Shown: positions 25,633-32,837 of the stretch, one piece after another
How the letters are laid out: the number at the start of each line of letters is the position of its first letter
Numbering within the stretch: the stretch's first letter is position 1
Source: Oscillospiraceae bacterium
GTDB taxonomy: Bacteria; Bacillota; Clostridia; UMGS1810
Direction of reading: 5' to 3'
Length of the DNA: 64,000 bases
NCBI GenBank assembly: GCA_015069095.1
Contig: SVJH01000002.1
Location: 71,650 to 135,649 of the forward strand
Notes under the pieces: model-generated
What the model was told of the DNA's origin: nothing
The model's database searches: none
The model's input: only the letters and a program-made list of their open reading frames with translations
Translations under genes and position numbers: made by a program

Positions 25633-26670
25633 TTATTCCATATTGTATATAATACCGCCGCCAATAAGTATGTCCCCGTCGTAAAAAACGGCAGATTGCC
25701 CAGGGCATGCGGCACTTTTAACATTTTCAAATTCTATTTTTACTTTATCTTTATCAATTGGCGTAATAAGCGCTTCTTCGGGATGTGATGAATATCTTAA
25801 CTTGCATAAAAATTTTTGTGGTTTATCAAGAAATTCAAACGGCAAAAAGTTTGTTTCTTTTGCATAAACTGTTTTTTTAAACTGACCGCCCGATTCTGAT
25901 AACGTAACAGTGTTACTTTTTGCATCAATTTTTGTAACAAACATTGGCTTTCCAAACGTCATTCCAAGACCTTTTCTCTGACCTATTGTGTAAGATGCAA
26001 TACCTAAATGCTCGCCTATTTTTTTACCTTCGTCATCTAAAAAGTCGCCAATAGGGGGAAGGGTAATATATCTTTTTAAAAACGAAATATAATCTCCGTC
26101 AGGAATAAAGCAAATGTCCTGACTGTCTTTTTTATTTGCCACGTTAAGACCGATTTTTTCCGCAATTGCTCTTATCTCTTCTTTTGAATAAGAATAAAGT
26201 GGCATAAGTGTTTTTGCAAGTTGGTCTTGAGTTAGCCTGTATAAAACGTATGACTGGTCTTTTTTGTCGTAAACACTTTTTCTAATAACGTATCTTTTTG
26301 TATTTTCGTCGAATTCAACGCGTGCATAGTGCCCAGTCGCAATATAATCAAAACCTAATTCCTCCGCTTTTTTAAGAAGCATCTCAAATTTTAAATAACG
26401 ATTGCATACAATACACGGATTTGGAGTTCTTCCACGAGTGTATTCATCAATAAAATTATTTATAACATATTGTTCAAATTCGCGTATAAAATCAAAAACA
26501 AGATGCTCAATGCCAAGCATATCACAAACTTTTTTTGCATCAGTAAGGTCAGTTTCTTTCCATAAATTAAGAGTAACGCCAACAACGTCGTAGCCTTCTT
26601 TAAGTAAAAGATACGCTGCAACTGCGCTGTCAACACCGCCACTTATTCCAATCATTACTCTTTTTTTCAA
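25633..26670 (-). CDS. mnmA: tRNA-specific 2-thiouridylase MnmA
   Basis: Forms 2-thiouridine at the wobble base of tRNA-Lys/Glu/Gln. About 345 residues. The PP-loop is SGGVDS (10-15). The catalytic cysteines lie in RTPNPCIVCNRYLKF and SQDICFIPDGDY, and the C-terminal beta-barrel ends SAACPGQSAVFYDGDILIGGG. The start is taken as TTG at 26670, six bases after AGGTGA. A GTG three codons earlier is part of the ribosome-binding site, and an ATG five codons further in is a possible alternative. Confidence 0.95.
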   Translation of the reverse strand: MKKRVMIGISGGVDSAVAAYLLLKEGYDVVGVTLNLWKETDLTDAKKVCDMLGIEHLVFDFIREFEQYVINNFIDEYTRGRTPNPCIVCNRYLKFEMLLKKAEELGFDYIATGHYARVEFDENTKRYVIRKSVYDKKDQSYVLYRLTQDQLAKTLMPLYSYSKEEIRAIAEKIGLNVANKKDSQDICFIPDGDYISFLKRYITLPPIGDFLDDEGKKIGEHLGIASYTIGQRKGLGMTFGKPMFVTKIDAKSNTVTLSESGGQFKKTVYAKETNFLPFEFLDKPQKFLCKLRYSSHPEEALITPIDKDKVKIEFENVKSAACPGQSAVFYDGDILIGGGIIYNME

Positions 26671-26689
26671 AATTTTCACCTCACTAAAA

Positions 26690-26772
26690 TTATTTTCTTA
26701 ATGCTTTTGCATTATCTGTTAATTTTGGATTATTAGTTTTATTCAGCACATTCGGTGGTTCATATTCCTTTA
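26690..26772 (-). pseudogene. 5' remnant of a second DUF559 endonuclease gene
   Basis: The minus strand reads NNPKLTDNAKALRK and then a stop. This aligns with the N-terminus of the intact neighbour (HNIKLTTNAKTLRKNMTKEE). DNA similarity continues into the repeat-like sequence CCTTGTCTAAAGG just upstream, as at the intact copy. Only about 25 codons survive, and everything downstream is replaced by the mnmA leader. It indicates repeated insertion or decay of this unit at one site. Confidence 0.65.
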
Positions 26773-26826
26773 GACAAGGGGGTCTTTCTTTCGACAACAT
26801 TTGACTTTGCGACACATAAGGTTTAA

Positions 26827-26945
26827 CTGCAACCTATCAAAGCCTCCCTTGCCATAGGCCCCCTTGCCTAAAGGGGGCTGTCAGCGTAGCTGACTGGGGG
26901 ATTAATAGGAGGTGTCAGTCGCAGACTGACGGAGGGATTCTTTCA
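26827..26945. repeat. CCTTGCCTAAAGG-type repeat overlapping the 3' end of the DUF559 gene
   Basis: CCCCCTTGCCTAAAGGGGG stem (about 26851-26869), then the CAGC-GTAG-CTG inverted pair with GACTGGGGGATT (to about 26902). A second unit follows: GTCAGTC-GCA-GACTGAC with GGAGGGATT (to about 26938). The second unit encodes the last residues of the DUF559 protein. Confidence 0.8.
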
Positions 26946-27285
26946 CTACAATATCTATATATTGACAAACTCCCTCGAAATTTATATTGACCTCGTTATT
27001 AGGTATTCTAATGACAGTCAAATTTCGTTGTTCAATTCTTTCAGTTCTGATTTTGTCTTTTAATAACCCTTTTTCCTCATAATGCCCAGAACCATCAAGT
27101 TCTATGATTAACCTAGCACTATGACAATAAAAATCTACAATGTAATTATCAATTATCTTTTGCCTTAAAAATCTAACAGGATAACATTTCAAGAAATCAT
27201 ACCATAAATGTCGTTCTTCTTTTGTCATATTCTTACGCAAAGTTTTAGCATTTGTTGTTAACTTGATATTGTGTTTTCTATCCAT
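26902..27285 (-). CDS. DUF559 (Vsr-like) endonuclease-domain protein
   Basis: A 127-residue protein of the DUF559 family, related to very-short-patch-repair/PD-(D/E)XK-type nucleases. It contains KEERHLWYDFLKCYPVRFLRQKIIDNYIVDFYC and LIIELDGSGHYE, whose Asp/Glu residues are candidate metal ligands. The ATG at 27285 follows GAGGGGATTC, and that ribosome-binding site is part of an intergenic repeat. The stop and the last residues (SLRQSATDTSY) also come from a repeat. The gene is thus fitted into repeat DNA at both ends, suggesting it moves with, or moves, these repeats. This is inferred from layout; no transposition activity is shown. Confidence 0.85.
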   Translation of the reverse strand: MDRKHNIKLTTNAKTLRKNMTKEERHLWYDFLKCYPVRFLRQKIIDNYIVDFYCHSARLIIELDGSGHYEEKGLLKDKIRTERIEQRNLTVIRIPNNEVNINFEGVCQYIDIVVKESLRQSATDTSY

Positions 27286-27287
27286 AT

Positions 27288-27332
27288 TGAATCCCCTCGC
27301 CACTTCGTGGCCCTCTCCCCTTTAGGCAAGGG
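27288..27332. repeat. CCTTGCCTAAAGG-type repeat upstream of the DUF559 gene (opposite orientation)
   Basis: GAATCCCCTCGCCACTTCGTGG, then CCCTCTCCCCTTTAGGCAAGGGG. It is the inverted form of the 26851-26902 repeat and supplies the ribosome-binding site of the DUF559 gene. Confidence 0.8.
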
Positions 27333-27399
27333 GCGCTTTTTTCACAACTTATTATATCACGATTTAATACTTATTACAATTGTTTTTGTTAAAATAAAA

Positions 27400-27424
27400 A
27401 AGGCACCTTATAATAAGGTGCCTT
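27400..27424. terminator. Terminator of the rnf operon
   Basis: Perfect stem AAGGCACCTTA/TAAGGTGCCTT with A/T flanks. The same stem family recurs at 35371 and 36829. Confidence 0.85.
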
Positions 27425-27439
27425 TAAATTTACCTTTTT

Positions 27440-27515
27440 GCAAAGCGTATGCTTTGCTAAGTTAAGTTTTTTGTGTTCCTTTTTTACAAAAAAGGAACGA
27501 TTTTATATCTTTTTA
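27440..27515. repeat. Multi-hairpin intergenic repeat downstream of rnfB
   Basis: GCAAAGCGTATGCTTTGC (27440-27457), linker TTAAGTTTTTTGT, hairpin GTTCCTTTTTT/AAAAAAGGAAC (27475-27498), then CGATTTTATATCTTTTTAAAAAG. The tail is shared with 35492-35513. Confidence 0.85.
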
Positions 27516-27534
27516 AAAAGAACATTTAATATCT

Positions 27535-28323
27535 TTATATAATTTCAATAACTTTTTTAGGACAAACTTCTGCGCATTTTCCGCAGTTAACACATTTTTC
27601 GTAGTCAATTTTTGCAAGGAAGTTTTCAACTTTTATAGCATCATGCTCACAGTTTTTAACGCATATCATACATCCAATGCATCCGGCTTGGCAGTTGTCT
27701 TTAACAACAACACCTTTGTCAGTTGAATTACACTTAACAAAAACTTTTTGCTTTTGAAGTGTAATGTCAATAACATTTTTAGGACAAACCTCTTTGCACT
27801 CACCACATCCACCGCATTTTTCAGGGTCGATTTTTGCAACACCATTTTCAATAGTAATCGCGTTTTGCGAGCATACCTTTACGCAAGAGCCAAGCCCCAT
27901 ACATCCAAATTCACATTTTTTAGGACCGCCACCAAGATTAAATGCAGTAACACAGTCGTCAACGCCAAAAAGTTCGTATTTATCTTTTGCCGTGTTGCAG
28001 TCGCCCTTACATTTAACAACTGCGTATTTTTTAATAATTTCAGTTTCTTCAACGCCCATAATATCACAAATTTCTCTCATTATGCCTTCTGTCATAAGAT
28101 TACATTTGTTAATAGGCGCGCCTTCTTCCACAATTGCTTTTGCAAACTGCGCACATCCTGCATATCCGCATCCGCCACAGTTAGCACCGGGAAGAATACC
28201 CTCAATTTTTTCTATTCTTTCGTCTTTGTCAACTTTAAAAATAATTGACGAAACAGCAAGTATAGCCCCAAATGCAAGGCCTAAAGCACCAATTGCAAGG
28301 GTTGGAAATAAAATTTCTGTCAT
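27535..28323 (-). CDS. rnfB: Rnf complex ferredoxin-type subunit RnfB
   Basis: Membrane-anchored iron-sulfur subunit that takes electrons from ferredoxin into the Rnf ion pump. 262 residues. One N-terminal membrane helix (about 8-28) precedes the 4Fe-4S domain CGGCGYAGCAQF..C. Several ferredoxin CxxCxxCxxxC clusters follow (CMGLGSCVKVC, CGGCGECKEVC, CIGCMICVKNC, CVNCGKCAEVC), the extended arrangement seen in clostridial RnfB. It is the last gene of the rnfCDGEAB operon, 12 bases after rnfA, and is followed by a terminator. Confidence 0.97.
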   Translation of the reverse strand: MTEILFPTLAIGALGLAFGAILAVSSIIFKVDKDERIEKIEGILPGANCGGCGYAGCAQFAKAIVEEGAPINKCNLMTEGIMREICDIMGVEETEIIKKYAVVKCKGDCNTAKDKYELFGVDDCVTAFNLGGGPKKCEFGCMGLGSCVKVCSQNAITIENGVAKIDPEKCGGCGECKEVCPKNVIDITLQKQKVFVKCNSTDKGVVVKDNCQAGCIGCMICVKNCEHDAIKVENFLAKIDYEKCVNCGKCAEVCPKKVIEII

Positions 28324-28335
28324 ATGTAACCCCCC

Positions 28336-28917
28336 TTAAAATGATAGTCCGGAAAATCCTAAAAATGCAATAGACATAAGTCCGGCTGTGATTAGCGCAA
28401 TAGGAAATCCTTTTAAAAATTCAGGGATATCGGCGTTTTCAAGTCTTTCTCTGATACCCGCAAAAAGCACGATTGAAAGAGTAAACCCGATTGATGCACA
28501 AAAAGCGTACCAAACAGAGCCAAGAAGGTTAAGTTCAAGTTCGATGTTAAGTAGTGCAACCCCAAGTACTGCACAGTTTGTTGTAATAAGCGGAAGATAA
28601 ATTCCAAGCGAATTATAAAGCGCAGGCATTGTTTTTGCAAGGAACATCTCAACAAACTGAACAAGTCCTGCAATAACTAAAATAAACGATAGCGTTTGAA
28701 GATACTCTGCATTAAGCGGTACTAATATAAATGTCTGGGTAAGATATGTAAGAAATGATGCAACAACCATAACAAACATAACTGCCATACCCATACCAAA
28801 AGCAGTTTCAACTTTTTTAGAAACGCCAAGGAACGGACAAATACCCATAAATTTAACCATTATAAAGTTTTGTGTGAAAATGCCCATAATGGCAAGAGCA
28901 AAAAGACCTTTATCCAT
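28336..28917 (-). CDS. rnfA: Rnf complex membrane subunit RnfA
   Basis: Integral membrane subunit, 193 residues with about six helices, paralogous to RnfE. It carries the conserved Cys-bearing half-helices FMGICPFLG and TTNCAVLG, which hold the intramembrane 2Fe-2S centre with RnfE. The ATG at 28917 follows AAGGAGG and overlaps the end of rnfE by eight bases; an upstream in-frame start lacks a ribosome-binding site. Part of the ion-translocating ferredoxin:NAD+ oxidoreductase. Confidence 0.96.
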   Translation of the reverse strand: MDKGLFALAIMGIFTQNFIMVKFMGICPFLGVSKKVETAFGMGMAVMFVMVVASFLTYLTQTFILVPLNAEYLQTLSFILVIAGLVQFVEMFLAKTMPALYNSLGIYLPLITTNCAVLGVALLNIELELNLLGSVWYAFCASIGFTLSIVLFAGIRERLENADIPEFLKGFPIALITAGLMSIAFLGFSGLSF

Positions 28918-29518
28918 TGTTTTTTGCCTCCTTACGCATTGATATAGCATTTTTTATGCCAAGAATTACGCCAAGTGTGATAAACGCACCAGGTGATAAA
29001 ATAAATATAAGTGCCGGTTTAAAACTTTCGCCAAAAATTGCGATGTTAAATATTGTTCCATTTCCCAAAAGTTCTCTGACAGATCCTAAAACACAAAGTG
29101 CAAATGTAAATCCAAGCCCCATTCCAAGACCATCTACTGCAGATGGAATAACTTTGTTTTGCGATGCAAAACTTTCTGCACGAGCAAGAATTATACAGTT
29201 AACAACGATTAAAGGAATAAATACACCAAGACTTTTCGAAAGTGATGGAATATATGCTTTAAGGAGCATTTCAATAACCGAAACGAATGTTGCAATAATT
29301 ACAACATACGATGCAATTCTTATTTTTGAAGGAATGCATTTTCTAAGAAGTGATATAACAATATTTGAAAAAATAAGAACAAATGTTGCTGAAAGTCCCA
29401 TACCGAGCGCATTTATAACGCTTGTTGTAACGGCAAGTGTAGGACACATTCCAAGAAGTTGGACAAATGTTGGGTTTTCATCTATCAGCCCATTTTTAAG
29501 AACTTTTAAATTCTTCAT
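28910..29518 (-). CDS. rnfE: Rnf complex membrane subunit RnfE
   Basis: Integral membrane subunit of 202 residues, paralogue of RnfA with inverted topology. The Cys-containing segments [10 protein letters not shown] and [10 protein letters not shown] match the RnfA/RnfE iron-sulfur site. It overlaps rnfG by four bases (ATGA-type coupling) and rnfA by eight. The compact overlaps show a single translated operon. Confidence 0.96.
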   Translation of the reverse strand: MKNLKVLKNGLIDENPTFVQLLGMCPTLAVTTSVINALGMGLSATFVLIFSNIVISLLRKCIPSKIRIASYVVIIATFVSVIEMLLKAYIPSLSKSLGVFIPLIVVNCIILARAESFASQNKVIPSAVDGLGMGLGFTFALCVLGSVRELLGNGTIFNIAIFGESFKPALIFILSPGAFITLGVILGIKNAISMRKEAKNNG

Positions 29519-30063
29519 TTTTCCACCTCCATAACTTTCTTAGCCATTTTAAGTGCATCATTAACACCATCAGTTACAGCGTTTGATGTAACTGTAGCAC
29601 CTGAAATTGCAACAATTTCATTACCTGAAGCACTTCCGCCTTTTTTAACGGTTATGCCTTCAGTAAGATTAGAATACTGACCTAAAAACTTAGAGTCGTT
29701 TGCTTTTGAGCCAAGTCCCGGAGTTTCTGAAATATTAACAATAGAAATTCCGCAAACTTTAAGTTCTTTGTCAACACCAACCATCATATCAATGTTTCCG
29801 CCAAAACCTTTTGGACTAACGCTTATGGCGTATCCAACTATTTCATCGCCTTTTTTGCCGATGAACACATTTTTATCAGTTTTTGAAACAGTAAAAGATG
29901 TTGCTTCTTTAAGTACTTCTTTTTTTGCATTTTCCTGATTTTCAATATTTATTTTTGCAATTGTGTCTTTTGTAATATCGTTACAAACAGCAAGAACGCA
30001 AACACAAACTGCACTGATTAAAAACAGGATAAGTGAGAGTTTTACAATGAATTTTTTATCCAT
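29515..30063 (-). CDS. rnfG: Rnf complex FMN subunit RnfG
   Basis: Extracytoplasmic FMN-binding subunit, 182 residues, anchored by one N-terminal helix (about 8-27). The covalent flavin motif SGATVT lies at 154-159, with Thr159 the expected phosphoester ligand added by ApbE. The surrounding GLGSKANDSKF is typical of the FMN-binding fold. It lies one base from rnfD and overlaps rnfE by four. No apbE flavin transferase gene is in this window. Confidence 0.96.
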   Translation of the reverse strand: MDKKFIVKLSLILFLISAVCVCVLAVCNDITKDTIAKINIENQENAKKEVLKEATSFTVSKTDKNVFIGKKGDEIVGYAISVSPKGFGGNIDMMVGVDKELKVCGISIVNISETPGLGSKANDSKFLGQYSNLTEGITVKKGGSASGNEIVAISGATVTSNAVTDGVNDALKMAKKVMEVEK

Positions 30064-30064
30064 T

Positions 30065-31009
30065 TTATTTACCCTCCTTTACATATCCGAATTTTTTAGG
30101 AATAACAAATTTATCAATAAGCGGTGTAGCAATATTTGCAAGAAGTATTGCATAAGTTACACCTTCAGGATATGAGCCGTATGTTCTTATAATTACAGTA
30201 ATAAAACCTGCAAGAAGAGCATAAATAAACTGACCTTTTTTAGTAACAGGGCTTGTTGTGTAGTCTGTAGCCATAAATATACCGCCAAGCATTACACCGC
30301 CTGTAACAATTGAGAATAAAAAGTCGCCGTGGAAAAATCCGTGCGGTGAAAAGATAAATCCGCAAATTCCAACAGTTAAAATATATGTAAGTGGAATTGT
30401 AGCAGTGATAACTTTTCTTGCAATAAGATAAATTCCGCCAATAAGAAGGAATAGCGCCGCACCTTCACCAATACAGCCAAGTTGATTTCCTAAGAATAAG
30501 TCGAAAAATGGTGGGAAAGAGCCTGTGCCATTTTTATAAAGAGCAAGTGCTGTAGCACCGCTTGTAGCATCTGTACCCATTGTAAAGTAAGTCATTTCAA
30601 CAGGCCACGATGCCATCATAAATGCTCTTGCGCAAAGGGCAGGGTTAACAATGTTCTGACCAATTCCGCCAAAGAAGCATTTTACAACAATAATTGCAAA
30701 AGCATCGCCTATAATTACCATCCAGACTGGAATCTGGGGTGGAAGACAAAATGCTAAAAGTATGCCTGTAACTGCACTTGAAAGGTCCCCTGCTGTGTTT
30801 TCTTTTTTAATAATCATGTTCCAGATTGTTTCAAATGCCATACAAGATGCAGCAGAAATAAGTGTTATAAATGCCGCGCGAAAACCGAAATAATATGTAC
30901 CAACAATAAGCGCAGGCATAAGCGCAATTATTACGTCAAGCATAACTGAGCGTGTGTTTTCTTTAGTTCTCGTATGAGGAGCATATGAAACTATTAAATT
31001 TTTATCCAT
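30065..31009 (-). CDS. rnfD: Rnf complex membrane flavin subunit RnfD
   Basis: Membrane subunit of 314 residues with about nine to ten helices. It holds the covalent FMN site GTDATSGATAL around residue 150 and the family segments NPALCARAFMMASWP and GGVMLGGIFMATDYTTSP. It is thought to form the ion channel with the other membrane subunits. Neighbours are rnfC (one base upstream) and rnfG (one base downstream). Confidence 0.97.
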   Translation of the reverse strand: MDKNLIVSYAPHTRTKENTRSVMLDVIIALMPALIVGTYYFGFRAAFITLISAASCMAFETIWNMIIKKENTAGDLSSAVTGILLAFCLPPQIPVWMVIIGDAFAIIVVKCFFGGIGQNIVNPALCARAFMMASWPVEMTYFTMGTDATSGATALALYKNGTGSFPPFFDLFLGNQLGCIGEGAALFLLIGGIYLIARKVITATIPLTYILTVGICGFIFSPHGFFHGDFLFSIVTGGVMLGGIFMATDYTTSPVTKKGQFIYALLAGFITVIIRTYGSYPEGVTYAILLANIATPLIDKFVIPKKFGYVKEGK

Positions 31010-31010
31010 T

Positions 31011-32336
31011 TTACTTGCCCCCCTGTTTCTTTTTAAGTGCGTTTATTTTTTGTTTTCCTATTTTTATTGCCTGAGTGCAACTTCTTTCACTTGGGCAAAC
31101 GTAAGAACAAATACCACATTCAATACAGTCTAAAATATTATATTTAAGACATTTTGAAAAATCCTCGTTTAGTGCAGATTCTGCAAGAGTAAGCGGTACA
31201 AGGTTCATAGGACACGAATTTACACACTTGCCACATCTTAAACATGGACTTTTTTCTTTTTTGTAAATTTCGCTTTCGTCAAATGCCAAAATTGCAGAAG
31301 TTGTTTTTATAACAGGAGTATCAGTATCCTGCTGCGCAATACCCATCATAGGTCCGCCCATAACGATTTTTTTAACGTTTCCTATAAATCCGCCTGCATT
31401 TTCTATAACATCAGTGAAGGATGTACCAAGTTTAACTCTGAAGTTGCAAGGCGAGTCAATAGCACCGCCCGAAACTGTAACAACTCTTGAAAGAACAGGC
31501 TGACGGAAAATGGCAGCGTTGTAAACTGCGCATGCAGAGTCGACATTTTGAACAACAACGCCTACGTCTGCAGGAAGTTTTCCTGATGGAACTTCTCTTT
31601 TTGTAACCGCATAAATAAGGTGTTTTTCACTACCTTGCGGATATTTTGTTTTAAGTGTAACAACATCGATATTATCGTATTTAGATGATGCTTCTTTCAT
31701 TTTTTTGATTGCTTCCATCTTGTTGTTTTCGATTGCTATGTAGCCTTTATCACATTCAACGATGTTCATAATAAATCGTAAACCTTCAACAACCATAAAA
31801 GCAGTTTCCATCATAACGCGGTAATCACTTGTAAGATAAGGCTCACATTCAGCAGCGTTAATAATAACACAGTCAATCTTACCGCTTGGATTAAGTTTAA
31901 TATGAGTAGGGAAGCCTGCACCGCCAAGACCAACAAGGCCTGCTTCTCTTATGATAGCAAGTTTTTCTTCTTTAGATAGATTTTCAAATCCATCTCGACG
32001 GTAAATATCAGGCGAAAGTGTGTATAAATCATCATTTTCAATGATAACAGAGTTTACCATTTGTCCGTTTGGATGACGGCGTTTTTCAATTTTTGTAACC
32101 GTACCCGATACAGTAGAGTGAATTGGCGCACTGACAAAAGCAGAAGAATCTGCGATTTTTTGTCCAACGCAAACGGTATCTCCAACGTTTACAATAGGCT
32201 CACATGGAGCGCCGATGTGCTGAGACATAGGATACACCATTTCTTTAGATGCGCTCATTTCAACAATTGGTTTGTCTTTGGTATAAATCTTTTTATCATC
32301 AGGATGAATACCACCCTTAAATGTAAGGACACCCAT
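31011..32336 (-). CDS. rnfC: Rnf complex NADH-interacting subunit RnfC
   Basis: Peripheral subunit where NAD+ is reduced, 441 residues. The Nqo1-like FMN/NADH domain shows GLGGAGFPTHIKL and NAAECEPYLTSDYR. An SLBB-like region and two 4Fe-4S clusters follow (CLRCGKCVNSCP and CIECGICSYVCP). AAGGAGG precedes the ATG. It is the first gene of rnfCDGEAB, with a promoter about 50 bases upstream. The complex couples ferredoxin oxidation to a Na+ or H+ gradient, the main energy-conserving device of many anaerobic clostridia. Confidence 0.97.
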   Translation of the reverse strand: MGVLTFKGGIHPDDKKIYTKDKPIVEMSASKEMVYPMSQHIGAPCEPIVNVGDTVCVGQKIADSSAFVSAPIHSTVSGTVTKIEKRRHPNGQMVNSVIIENDDLYTLSPDIYRRDGFENLSKEEKLAIIREAGLVGLGGAGFPTHIKLNPSGKIDCVIINAAECEPYLTSDYRVMMETAFMVVEGLRFIMNIVECDKGYIAIENNKMEAIKKMKEASSKYDNIDVVTLKTKYPQGSEKHLIYAVTKREVPSGKLPADVGVVVQNVDSACAVYNAAIFRQPVLSRVVTVSGGAIDSPCNFRVKLGTSFTDVIENAGGFIGNVKKIVMGGPMMGIAQQDTDTPVIKTTSAILAFDESEIYKKEKSPCLRCGKCVNSCPMNLVPLTLAESALNEDFSKCLKYNILDCIECGICSYVCPSERSCTQAIKIGKQKINALKKKQGGK

Positions 32337-32382
32337 TTGATTTCCTCCTTAAATTTTAAATATATCCACAATACCAAGCGAT

Positions 32383-32411
32383 ATTATAGCACAAAAAAGC
32401 ACATAAATCAA
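32383..32411 (-). promoter_or_regulatory. Promoter of the rnf operon
   Basis: Read on the minus strand: TTGATT (32406-32411), 17-bp spacer, TATAAT (32383-32388). A second TATAAT-like hexamer lies about 40 bases further upstream. The rest of 32337-32662 holds the terminator at 32557 and a hairpin repeat; I see no gene. Confidence 0.7.
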
Positions 32412-32556
32412 CAATTGTTAATATTATATCAATCTACATAAAAAAGATGACAAATGTATTTTAAAAATATAAAAAAGAAAAAATAACCTTATCGTTTGGA
32501 AAAGTATGGCGTGCGCTAAGTCCTAAAGGCTTTACCCTACAAATTTTAAATAAAAA

Positions 32557-32582
32557 ACCGAGCGATAAAATTTCGCCCGGTT
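32557..32582. terminator. Terminator between the peptide gene and the rnf promoter
   Basis: AACCGAGCGA/TCGCCCGGTT with one mismatch and flanking A/T tracts. It separates the upstream secreted-protein cassette from rnf. Confidence 0.75.
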
Positions 32583-32597
32583 TTAATTTTATCTTTT

Positions 32598-32650
32598 GCA
32601 AAGCGAATGCTTTGCTATGTAAGTTTTTTTGTATACTTTTTTAAAAAGAA
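32598..32650. repeat. Multi-hairpin intergenic repeat
   Basis: GCAAAGCGAATGCTTTGC (32598-32615), then TATGTAAGTTTTTTTGTATACTTTTTTAAAAAG. It is the same order and linker as at 27440, with a degenerate second hairpin. Confidence 0.75.
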
Positions 32651-32662
32651 CGATTACAAAAA

Positions 32663-32824
32663 TTACTTGCCAACTTTGTCGCCCCAACTTGCATTTGCAT
32701 CTGAAACAGAGAAAGTTTTTGTTGCAAGTGCTGTTAAAGGATTGTTAACTGTTGTACCTGAAGTTGTGATAATATCTTCAGAAATGAATTTTTTAATTTC
32801 TGCATTTGGTTTTATATATCTCAT
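32663..32824 (-). CDS. 53-residue peptide of an MRYIKPNAEI-type family (cassette 1)
   Basis: A short gene beginning MRYIKPNAEIKKFISED, continuing IITTSGTT, and ending ASWGDKVGK. It has no hydrophobic segment. A strong AAGGAGG lies 8 bases before the ATG, and the gene starts 13 bases after the stop codon of the 806-residue secreted protein, so it is translated with it. A paralogue (35521-35679) lies in the same place after the second secreted protein, with about 80% identical residues, which strongly supports that both are real. Function is unknown. Similar short frames with a K-P-x-x-E...ED-(I/V)-I-T-T-S pattern recur, to my recollection, in gut Clostridia without a named role. Confidence 0.85.
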   Translation of the reverse strand: MRYIKPNAEIKKFISEDIITTSGTTVNNPLTALATKTFSVSDANASWGDKVGK

Positions 32825-32837
32825 TGTTCAATCCTCC

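Noticed and set aside
27764-28339. Long plus-strand frame (191 codons) opposite rnfB
   Set aside because: It is the antisense of a strongly conserved gene and has no ribosome-binding site; composition follows the rnfB codons.
28917-29534. Plus-strand frame of 205 codons opposite rnfE
   Set aside because: An antisense shadow of rnfE with the same limits and no start signals.
32337-32556. A riboswitch upstream of rnfC
   Set aside because: Apart from the promoter and A/T-rich DNA no conserved structured motif or leader terminator is visible between promoter and start codon.
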